Source of the DNA: Saccoglossus kowalevskii
Lineage: Eukaryota > Hemichordata > Enteropneusta > Harrimaniidae
DNA length: 43,869 bases
Assembly: GCF_000003605.2 (NCBI RefSeq)
Contig: NW_003116955.1
Coordinates: 118,121 to 161,989, forward strand
Direction of reading: 5' to 3'
The position numbers and the translations under genes were made by a program. Positions 24,501 through 36,666 of the stretch are shown here, one piece after another. Each line of letters begins with the position of its first letter. Within the stretch, counting starts at the first letter, position 1. Below the pieces are notes generated by a model. The model was not told the DNA's origin. It made no database searches and saw nothing but the letters and a program-made list of their open reading frames with translations.

Positions 24501-27500
24501 TAGGGAAGAACTTTCTCGTAAAGAAGTGTTCAACAAAAATGTCTTTCTGCACTATTCCTCCCAAGCTGATTATGGTTTTCAGTTTGTATCGCTTATGATA
24601 TTTTATCGATATGAAACCAATACTATCTAAATAAGAAAAAAATGTCATTATGCAAATTGCAAGATTACAAGGAAGTACATGACAAATTATTGCCAAATAT
24701 GAGTGTCACACAATTATGATACATATGTATAATATATATATATATATAGACTTGTCAGGTCAAATCAATTACACTTTTTTATTGTGGTTCTGAAGTTTGT
24801 TAGATAGCAAGGTGACAACTTTGCTTAATGCTGGAGACATTTTGTTTCTAGTTCGGTAAGCTTTTCTGGTTGTCTATGTTACTTACACGAACTATGTACC
24901 ATGTGAGCTTTCAGTGGTTATAAGTATACATTACACACTGTAGCCTTGCAGGCTACCACGTCTATATTTAAATAGAAAGTCCTCTAATTAGAGTGCTGAA
25001 AGAAACACTGGGTCAAATCCATGCTGAAGGAATCGTTTAAAAACAGGAAAAAACTGTTTTATGTCAGAAAAATCTCAATACAAGTCCACTTTTTATATAA
25101 TACATACATCAACCAACTACAGATTCTGATAATTTCACTCCAGATTGGCTCTCATGCATATCCCATGCATCCATATTCAATTATCAAGATAATCAAGCTG
25201 CAGGTACACCGATGGAGTTCAATACCAGTGTGACTTAGTTAACATAAAATCTGCACATCGATGCATTTTGATGATGTAAAAATGACTCATTTCGTGGTAC
25301 ATCTGACAAAGACAGCAATACAAAAACACTGAATCTGCCCACCAAGAAGACAATAAAAGAATAAATACAAAATTAAGGCACAGACAACCAAATTGTTTGA
25401 AATTAGGATTTGTTTGAAATGATGAGATTAGGTACCTTAACAGACGCTATATTTGTAATCAACTCCTTCAAACCCCAGTATTGAACATTTTCACATAAAT
25501 TAAAACTGTCAGTATTGTAATTATGTTTTTATGATAAATTATTGAAATTATTTCCTACGAGTTTTGCCATTAGGTTTGAAAGAATGTGAAGATTTTTTTT
25601 AAAATTATGGCCGAATCCACCACCACATATCTTTTTATTTTAAATTGTGTGTATCTATTCCTTACACAATGTACATTCTAACTGCTCAAAAGTATCGTAC
25701 GTCATATAGTATTTAATTAATGGATATTTCAATTAATTAGGTGAAAGGCCTTATTAGAGTCAATGTATCGCAAGAACTTACAAGGTTGTATTTGATCACG
25801 CACTAGGGAGAAGAATGGTCCTATATTGCAATGTATTGCCCTAAGCCCTAAGCCATTATGATTTCCCCATTAGATAGTATGGGAAATGTGTTAAATATTG
25901 AAATTCTCATATCTTTGGAACTGTAAGAGTAGTGTGGTTATTTATTGAGTTACACATATTTCGATGAGGTTTTGTCGCACTTGGAAACATATGCAAATGC
26001 ATGTTTCTATGCATGGTATCATTTCGCCACGTATTTGTGTCATGAATATCAGGAATGTTGTGGAATTATTTATTGTAGATGCACATTCACTGCTAATTGA
26101 ATATTGTGCACACAAATAAAGATATCTGAATAAACTATTATCTGAACATGTTACCTTCAAATGCCAATATCTATTGCAAATATGTCTTTACTTCGAATAA
26201 AAATAATTTCATTTTGCGAATGTGTATAACCCTAGTAACCATTAAAATATCTAACACATCATGTTTCAACAATCTGTCACCCGGTCTTCGCGTTTTTGAA
26301 TACACTCACTTTCAATAAATGGTTTTCTTACATATACAGATGTATTTCAAAATTCATGCAATTATCTTTTTACAGTTGTTGTTATTTGTGCCCCCAAACG
26401 GGATCGGCGCATGTTATTACTGGAAGCATACGATATGGGCATGACTACAGGAGAATACGTGTTTTACACAGTTGAAATGTTACCTGAACAAGATGTCATC
26501 ACTGCTGAAGAAACATTTCTAGGAGATGATGGCCGTGACGAAGACGCTAGAAAAGCATTTGGAGCAGTATTCCATGTAAGTACATAAGATACCTGTCCAC
26601 TGGAATGTGGCCGTATGAAAGGATGGCAGTTGATATAATTCGAGAGTGTTCGGGGCTCGCTGATAAGGTTTCTGCAAACTAAATATTCCCCATTTATGAA
26701 CAGCAAATTTTAGTGTTTTAGTTTTTTAGGACAACATTGTTAAAACTGTCTTTTCTGGGAAGAGAAATGTAATTTATGGCATATTTTCACACTACCTTAG
26801 ATGTCATTGGCTGCATTGACTGGAGAAGAAGTAGACCAATTCACCATAAACGTGACACGTCGTCTAGCAGGCCCACCATGGAATTTAACATTAAATAGTG
26901 AAATTAAGGTAAGATGTGTATAATTCATTATTATTTGACACATGTATTTTATTTTATACGACCACACTGTGTCATATTCATCGAACAGATCAATAACCAC
27001 CCAGGGCTTACACTAGATATATGAACATTTTACTCATAATTTACATTTTATTCATAGTTACACATGATTTGTTATTGTAGGGGAATAAATATTCAGCTTT
27101 TTTACACGATGCTATAATACTATATGCCCTGGCGTTGAATGAAACACTGTCAAGAGGGTTTGATCATCGTGATGGTGAGGTGATGTTACAAGCAATGGCA
27201 GGAATGTTTTTTAAAGGTCAGTGGTTACCAATTGGTACAATAAGAACGACCCGTGATTATGTATAATAGTAATTTGTGATAATACTACGTTTAGTTTGCG
27301 AAATTTTTTTTTTATAAAAATGTGCTTCTGATGTCAAAGATACTTCACGAAATAGGTCCTGTGTCTGTACAATGTGTTAAGACAAATCATTGAGCAAAGC
27401 ATGTGTGAATTAAAATTCATCATGGCGATTCGTCAAGTTTTCAGTTCTTTCGTACATAATAATTTTGTTAGTGTGTGTGGGGTATTACAATGTTAAATAG

Positions 27501-28352
27501 TTTTGTAACTAAATATTTTTCACAATGGATATCCTTATTGCCTGATCAGTGATAATTAACTGAGTTGTGGCTGGTTGGGCAGGCAGACAACAGCTATATA
27601 CGATTACAGGTGGTAATAATTTGGTGTCAATAACTGTAAATACTATTCCTGCAATTCAGATATTTTCTAGATATTATCATATATTTGGTCACCTTAATAC
27701 CTATTATAACTACTTAATTACATACCTTTCAAGTAATCCGAGATGGCACTTGATTTTTCATCTTGCTTAATGGTATTGTACTGGTTTCCTTTTTGATGAC
27801 CGTAACAATTTTGTGTTTAGTTCGACAACTCGAATAGAAAGTAAAACCATCACACAAAATTGGAAGTCGATATTGAACTGATTAGCATCATAACAGAACA
27901 TTGTAAATAACCAAACAATGATTCATATTATTCGCACACTGGTCTCATATAGACACAGACAGATACAAAGACACTGTTCTATAGACGTGAGAATGTCACA
28001 GTTTATATGTATAACCACGCAGGTATAACGGGGAATGTTTTAATAGACATGAATGGAGACAGAGAACCAGATTACTGGATTTCAGATTTACAAGAAAATG
28101 GATTGTTCAAGAAGATTGCAGAAGTTGTGAATGTTGATAATGGGACACGGGTAAGTGTAAAATAAACTATATTAAACTCAAATGTTCATTGTCAGTGTAG
28201 TCGCTATGTTAGTCCTAATGTTGGTGTTCATTTTCAGATCACACGTCAGCTTGCCGAGCCACGTTGGGGTGACGGACGGGTTGGACACCAGTTTGCACCG
28301 CCAGACATTCCAGTATGTGGGTTTCAAGGAGAATTTTGTCAAGGAAGTAGTA
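21577..28352 (+). other. rGC-B ligand-binding ectodomain (exons 1-9)
   Basis: This ectodomain has the same fold and landmarks as r[94 protein letters not shown] and CGFQGEFC. A sequon NFS near the N terminus is shared with rGC-C but absent from rGC-A, which reads NDFSG. Only one version of exon 7 is present (27081-27216); I searched the following intron by eye and found no second copy. Confidence 0.9.
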
Positions 28353-31300
28353 GTAAGATAATTATTGTATATTTTATAAAGAACGAAAGTAGTTAGAACA
28401 ACGAGACAATCGTGAATATGTTTAAACGGTTTAAAACTTTAAGTACATGTGTAACTTTTTTTGAGCTGTGACACTGATTACTGAGCGAATGTTAATGTTT
28501 CAAATACCATAATTTGCAATAACACCGCGCAGATGAATGAATATTGCGTGGGAATTAAATCACTTTCAAAATAATTACAGATATCTTGAATATGCATATA
28601 CTTATATACTCTGTATGCTCACGTGTCGCAGTCGTGCAGTCGAATTTCATATGAATAAACAATGTATTTTTCACGCGTTGTACACATCGTATGACATCAA
28701 ACTCAACAACTTCACGGTGTGGCTGAAATATTGGAATGTGTAAATATAAATACTTTAATTCCTAAACTACATTTTATTTTTGTTTATTTAATAGGTGTAT
28801 ATATTTACATTATTGCCTTCTCTGCCATTGCTTTGCTGGTTGTACTGGTAGTCATTCTTGGCTTATTTCTATACAGGTATGTAATTCATGAACTGAATGG
28901 TTTGTATAAATGTATGCAAGTGTGTATTCAATTCAATAATGTGCAGAGCATAGTAAGACATGGTAGATTGTTTCTTACCTCTGTATTGTTTGAATGCTCT
29001 TGCATGTTAATTGCGAACAGACAATGGTAATGTGCTTCATGATTTGCGTTTTCAAAATTCCTAATACTAACATATGCGCACTAAAAGTCTTGAAGCTGAT
29101 TAACCCACTTTGCTCAGAACCATATTCCTCCCATACAAATGTATATAATAGAAAAACAAAGACAGAACACAACTCCGAAATTAACAATTCAATTAGTTAA
29201 ACAGTGTCAGTTTTAAAACACAATGCACGTTGTTATCATGAACACAACTAAATGTTTTTGACTTTTGTTATTAGACGGAGTCAGTATGAAGCTGAACTGA
29301 TGAGTATGAGATGGAAAATTCAAATGGAAGAAGTCCAAATGGTGTCAAATACGTCACATCCGAAAATGGCCTCCGGAAATGGAAGCCAGGTGAGATCACG
29401 TATTTCCTATACAATTGTCATTATCCATCAGCATGTTTAAATGAACAGAAAAGCGAACGAAGCTGTAACCACAAGAATGTATATGTTAATTCCTTAGACT
29501 AGTGGTAACAATATGGGCTCAGGTTCTTTGCTATCAAGACTTTCCGGGAAAGGATCCACCGATTTACGAAGTACAATTACTAATAAAAGCACACAGTACT
29601 TCTGCAAAGTCGGAGTTTATCGGGGATTGACTGTGGCCTTGAAAAAGATCAACAAGGAGCATATGCAAATCAACCGTAAAGTGCTAATCGAATTTAGCGA
29701 GGTAAGGCACAGTGAAATACAAATAGAACATGTGTTACGAAATTAGACTCTATGCGCGACATTCAACAATCAACATATCATCAATAAATTTGATTGAACT
29801 TCAATCAACCCACTATACGTAATCAGATCAATGTCATAAAATCTGACTATTGTGTGTATTTTCTTTCACGTAGATTAGGGAACTTAGTCATGACAACCTG
29901 AACATATTCATTGGAGCATCGGTGGATGTGGGAAACATTTACGTACTATGGCAGTATTGTCCTAAAGGAAGTCTTCAGGTAGTTCATGTTACACTAATGA
30001 AAACAATGTTTATATTATCAGATACGTGAACTTACTCATGAAAACCTCAATATATTTTTGGGAGTTTGTATAATAACTTCTAAACTATGTCTTGTGTGGC
30101 AATATTGCCATAAAGGAAGTCTGCAGGTATAGTTAAAAGCAGGGTTAATTTGAATTCAAGGATATGTGTTGTGTCGTTCTTTACAGTTTTTAGAACTATC
30201 AGTATAGCATGGCAGGTAAATAGTCTGTGTGCAATGTTGAGGCTCTTGCCGTGAACACGTGCTTCGAATCCCGTATTAAGTGTTGTCATGTACGTAGGCG
30301 TGTATTACTTATTTAACCTAAATATTGTATTTGTAATTACCGCTAAGCTGTGTCTTGTGTGGCAATATTGACATAAAGGAAGTATGGTACAGTTGTTTCA
30401 ATAATAATAAATGGTCGTATATTATTATTTGGAATATTAAATTAATATTATTTTTATTAGTAGTAGTAGAATTATTCCGCAACTGAATAACTGCAAACAA
30501 ATTATTACAAGAAATGTTTGTTTTCTACAGCATCCTTAGCTGAAAATAAAATAATATGTTTGTTAAATCACGGTGTTAATGTTGACAAATTGCTTGGAAT
30601 TAAACAACTGTGTTAAATTGGTGAACATCAAACTAATAATGTGTCTCTCTTGGCAGAGTGAAACCTTGCAAATAATGAATAAAAATGTCATTTCGTTTAT
30701 CCTGCTGAGCCACGCTAATGCATGTATTCACTGGAAAATAAGTAGAAGCTTGTATCCCGTCTATAAAGACGTTGTAGATAGGAACATATCTCATTGGACA
30801 GTTTATAGCAACCCAGTGTTTTATTTGTGGCTAGTAATTTTAAAGGCTTATGCAGCCAGATTATATTTGTTAGTGGTCAATGGCAATGTGGTGACGTGGC
30901 GTTGTTGATATTGAGCATTCCTTCAACCATTCGATCAATTGAACATGCTCATACATATACGTGGTGGCGTTGGTTTCATGATATAGTATCAATTGTTTGC
31001 AACTGGACTTAGAAATCTGCGATGCGAGATGATAGACATGACATTCAGGCTTCTGAAAATGATAAGGTGAGGTCGTTCGAGTTACCCGCCGGGGAGCTGA
31101 CATCCTTATTTCAATGATAGTCTCGTTAGAAGGGTGGCCAAATTAATACTAATCGTTGTATGTCGGGTTATGCTAATATAATATTAAATATCTTTCTATT
31201 TTGTTGTGGGAAAATCTTCTGCTTTAAATCTCTGATGCCAGAAAATGAATAATGGTTGAATGTTGTAATCCACTGAATGTATAACTGATTTATTTATCTC

Positions 31301-34300
31301 TTTATTATTTTTTTTTCAGGATGTGTTAGAAAATGATGATGTGAAGTTGGATAAAGCATTTAAGATGTCATTTATTTCGGATATTAATATGGTAATATAT
31401 TACCTATATTCCACCGATGTTTCATTTAATTGGACACTAGACGTTAGACAAATGGTAGCCGAAATCTCGTCTTTGCCCTCAAATTGTCTTCTATTGTCTC
31501 CCTTCATCGAGGGTACTGTTTCGAATACTATGGTGACCATTTGAGTTACCACGCAAATTTATATTTTGGAGATACTTTTTAGTGTGACTTGTTTTCGTAG
31601 TATCAACACAGCCTGTTTGAATGAACGGGTGATCTTCGTGGTGTGAACACATTTACTACAATCACATGAAGCGAAAGAGTTGAATCACACGCACCACAAA
31701 AATATATAGATATTGCAAAACACACATACAGCAAATATATTATATTATCATATTTGTGTATTTGAAATATATTGAGGTGTAACCTACTGTCAGTCTAAAA
31801 TTAAGTCATTAAATTCAAGTTATGTCAGGAATCTGACTCGACTAGCTTATAAGCTATTCCAGATTCCATTTTACCTAGACTGCATGCACAATTTTGTGTT
31901 TTGTATGAAATATTTTCTACGTAAATAAATTATTATTTTTATAAATAACATAACATAACTTAACTTAAGATCTGCCGAATAACAATAAAACACGTATTTT
32001 GCTAAAATCAAAATAGTTCAAAATTCCCAATCCCACATGACATTTTAGATTGAGAATTTTTGTGTTCATGATATTTTACATTGTATATAACAGGGAATGG
32101 AATACTTACACAAAAGCCAACACGGATACAGTTCCCATGGCAGCCTGAAATCGTCAAACTGCTTGATAGACAATCGGTGGATAGTGAAAATTACTGACCA
32201 TGGTCTGCCGAGTTTTGTGCAAGGACAAACTCAAGCTGACGACACGGAGGAGCAAGATAAATTCTTACGTAAGTTTTTACAAGTGCGCTCACTCATCGCT
32301 TAAAGTGGAATGATACTGAGAGTGAACATTTTGTCATGTAATACGAGGTATTACGAGAATACCTCAAAGTATTATTAGAGGACGCTTACATTCCATATTT
32401 GGAATTCGCATTTTCTAATATGGTAGGATGATAATACTCCGTTAAATACCGCAAAATTACGACGCGCTGTAACTTATGACGTTACGGTGACAGATGTATA
32501 ATAATATTCTATATCGCATAACGAATGAATAATATTCTAAAATTAAAAATGCAAATGTAAATTTAAAATGTACCACAGTATCAGTATCATTATCAGTATC
32601 ATTATCATCACGTCAATTTTAAATAAATCGGTTTAAAAACTGTTTTGTCTATATAAACTACTGTTAAATTGCCAAAAACAAAATCTGCACATAATAGTAT
32701 ATTAAAGTTATTTACAAGTAGCGTGCGGGTCTAGTACATTGAACAAGTAAGTCACGCACAGTAAGTCATTGTCATCTGGTAATTCACCAGGAAATTGAGA
32801 ACGAAATATTATTTCTTTTACATATTATTTTATAGTTATTTTTTTTCTCACTCAACTGATTGAGTAATATTATTGATCGATATGGGATTGCTAACTATCC
32901 CACATCCTCTGGGTATGGGATAATTGTATGTGACGTCACAGCTAATGAATTCATAAAGCATAATCCGTTCTGTTCCAGGTAAATTATGGACCGCTCCTGA
33001 AATTTTGCGTATGAACTTTGCACCCCCATGTGGCACTCAAAAAGGAGATATTTACAGCTTTGCTATTGTAATGTTTGAAATTCTTGAACGTTCTGCGCCA
33101 TATACGTTTGACAACATAACACCTAGAGGTAAGTCACAGTCGACAGAACATATCTGTGTAGTTGGTTTTAGATCAATAAACCGTCTTTAGTCACAGGGGG
33201 AAGTACGCACACAGGTCTTGTTTAGTGAAGTTTGTAACTTCGAGCTACACTAATTTTAATTCAAAAAACAAGCTCGGTTGAAGTTGTTTTTGACTGGAAC
33301 ATTACATATTCACATAGTATTCAGAAATTACATTACTGATAGATCACTATCGATATGGTGTCGTATTGTTCATAGTATTTTGTTTCGCAACTCTAGATGC
33401 TGTTAATCGAATTCGAAGTGGTGAGAGTATTCCGTATCGTCCAGTCGTATCAGTCTCAGATGAGAACGAGGTAATGGGCAAACGTATTTACCAGTTAATG
33501 ACACAATGCTGGAGCGAAAATCAAGAAGAGAGACCATCTTTCAGCAAAATACGATCTGTTATTCGTGCTATCAATGGCGGAAAGTTAGTGATTTATATTC
33601 ACTCATTCATTCATCCATCCACAACAAGATTAGTTAATGAAAATGTTGAATAAATCACTTGTTTGGTGAAACATAATTCTACTCAACACCCCGCTGGCAA
33701 CAAGAGTTGCATTATTCAATCATTACAACAAGTCAATGTGATTATCGTCATAGTAATGAATATTCATCTATTGTTGATACTAGCTGTCAAAGATAATATA
33801 TGTGTTTATACTATCATTAATAAATTTGTTCTGTGTAATGGCTATCATTGTGTACTTATATGTTACACTTATAATGTCTTTCAATACCATAGATCCAGAA
33901 GTACGTCTTATAATCTGTTAAAAGATTGATATTGTCCGATAATATTATTAGATTATAATATTATATCCGATCAATCTACGTAGAGCTTTATTTTCAGGGT
34001 TTATCTACACAAATAATACCATTAATCGTATATCAAATTTACACTGATAACTCGGGTATGTGTCAAAATATTGTTGAAAAACCAGTCAAATTCAAGGAGT
34101 TGGACACATTTTTAGGTCACTTGTGAATAAACGAAATTTGTTAATCACTTTTTTGTAAAAGCGAGGTAAATAAATTACTTTTTTTATTTCTTCATGAGCA
34201 GGCTTTCTGAATTTACGTGTTCACTGTCTTAAATGCCCACTTCGTCGTATTATATCAAACAACGCGCCGTGCATGCATTTAATTACTTATATAACGATGA

Positions 34301-36635
34301 TAACGTGGACAGTGGTAAAGTAATCAGTGTGTGTTATATTTCAGAAACATCAGTATTATGGACAATATTTTAAGCATGATGGAAAAATATTCGTATAATC
34401 TTGAAACGATTGTCGAGGAAAGAACAGAAGAACTTGTGGAAGAGAAACGAAAAACGGATCGGCTGCTGTATCGAATGTTACCTCCGTAAGTTCAAATATA
34501 CATGTAATAATAGCAAATAACATGCGGAAAAATAAATAGGGAGTAGTGTACCCATACTGCTCCACCAAGTGTCAGTAGAAGCGAGCATATATAGCGATTT
34601 TAGCAGGACATTTTCACATATCTGATTAGATCTCAATTCCTGAATCACCTTTTAGTAGGTTTCAAAGTACCGTCATGAAAGGTATGAATGATGTTACTTT
34701 TCTTACATACACTTTAGCAGTATTCTCACACTTATGTACAATATATATTGCAGGACTGTAGCTGACGCCCTTAAGTTGGGGAAAATTGTGGAGCCCAAGC
34801 ATTATGAATATGCCACTGTGTATTTCTCTGATGTTGTCGGTTTCACTAAACTGTCTTCAGAGAGCACAGCAAAGCAGGTAACACGATTTTTTTTAAAAAC
34901 ACGTTGGCGGATATAATGATATGACAATTTTCTCAAATAATGTCGATTTATTTATTATTCACAACTTTCTTGACATTTTTGCTACTTTTTCTATACAAAA
35001 TACGACACAAAGTATTCAATGAATACAGAATGTGTGGATGCAAAGATTATTAAATAATGAAAATGCAACTAATGTGAGCCCTTTTGTCGTTATAATGCAC
35101 TCTGGGGCTTACTGTAAATGGGAAAGTGTGTGTAGTTGTCAGTGATGGTGAATGCTCTCATATTGAAAATCCAGGTGCTAGTCTTATGGATTGGAATATG
35201 TTGTCCCATTTATGTACACAATGTCAACATTTTCAATTAAACATTCTTAACCGTGATGCCATTCTTAGAATTGGACTTTCCCCCCAAAATAAACTAAATT
35301 CGCGCCACAGGAAATCAAATGAAGATATAACTAAATCCTGTCTCTGACTGACCGTATGTATGCACGTATGCTTGTCCGTTCCATTTATATATTATTACAA
35401 AAACGTGTTCTGCTAGTTATTGAAACGCCGTATTCTCATTGGTTAGTCGGTACAACGCAGTCCTTGTTTTTCTTTATAGGCAATATTGGGAATCTTCCGC
35501 GCATCTTTAATAACTACACGTGGGATATCAATGAAACTTGGTACAGGGTTTTTCTTGCATAATGGCCATATCAGATTACTTTGGAGTGAAATCCATGCAA
35601 TATAAATTGCTCAATTTGCATAAATTATTCATTTTACTTCAAATTCATTCCTTAGTATAATTGTTAGTAATAATGACTTGAACCACCTCAAGGAGCGGAG
35701 CTATATTAGTTGACAGCCATAACTTTCGCACACGAGAGCTCTTTTTAAGCTGATATTAAAGAAGTTTGTGAAAAAAAAACAATGTTTATGAATTTATTGG
35801 GCGTTACATTCAAGAACACTCCTATAATGCAATGCTATGTGAATAATACTCGGTCAGCTTGCTGATGCAATGAAATTGAAAAAAAAAAACCTGCTATCTT
35901 GAATGTTTTATTATTTTCAGGTTGTTGACCTTTTGAACGATCTTTACACATGTTTTGACGAATTGATTTCAAACCATGACGTATATAAGGTAATGTTCTT
36001 TACCATGTTCATCATATAAAGTGTACCTAACAAAATATACATGTTTGACTACCTAATAACTCATAGACGAGTAGTTATTTTGTCAGTCAGTCTACAAGAT
36101 ATGTGAACAAAGTGGTCAGATGTTTAGAAAAGTGTTAACACAACCTGCCGTACACGTGGCACACGCTTCATATCATTCTCTGTCAAAAGATCAGAAAGAT
36201 GATACTGATGTCATCTGTAATATACTATACCTATTGTAATAAGAACAAAACTAATGAAAAAACACTTCTACAAATAAGGTGACATTATCAGTATGTGGAA
36301 TGTAAACACATATTTGTTTATATCTCCAATATATTTATCTGTACAGATCAAATTCTATTCAATTCATGAAAGCTTAATATTTCAACTTGACCTTTAGATA
36401 CATTTCTGATGTGCTTTGTATCAAAAAACGCAATTTTAGTGATTATCTTCCAATAATATATTCAATAATCCAACTGATCATAAGGTATCAAATCATGCAG
36501 TCAACTTCGTGTGCCTAAAACATATTTACGAGATACCAGATTCTATGACAACAAAAATGATTTTAATTTCACCATCGAACGTCTACAGCAATATTTTTGG
36601 TTGACACCATCGTGATATTTCGTGACGAAGCGAGT

Positions 36636-36666
<31 letters not shown>

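Larger units (their letters stand above)
29498..33583 (+). other. rGC-B pseudokinase domain (exons 12-17)
   Basis: The domain starts [18 protein letters not shown] and keeps the VAxK Lys. The catalytic loop reads HGSLKSSNC, where rGC-A has HGN, and the metal loop reads DHGL, where rGC-A has DYGL. Both are further from active kinases. APEILRM and [12 protein letters not shown] are kept. Exon 13 (29874-29978, ending KGSLQ) has two extra degenerate copies in the next intron. Confidence 0.9.

Noticed and set aside
24295..24696. 133-codon minus-strand open frame
   Set aside because: It includes translations of an imperfect duplicated motif, shows no recognisable domain and lies in an AT-rich intron.
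25838..25854. CCCTAAGCCCTAAGCC telomere-like repeat
   Set aside because: Only two to three units, interrupted; too short to mean anything.
30573..30908. Possible fourth exon 13 copy in rGC-B intron 13
   Set aside because: Similarity near 30640 and 30860 is limited to a few bases, with no conserved splice sites or frame.
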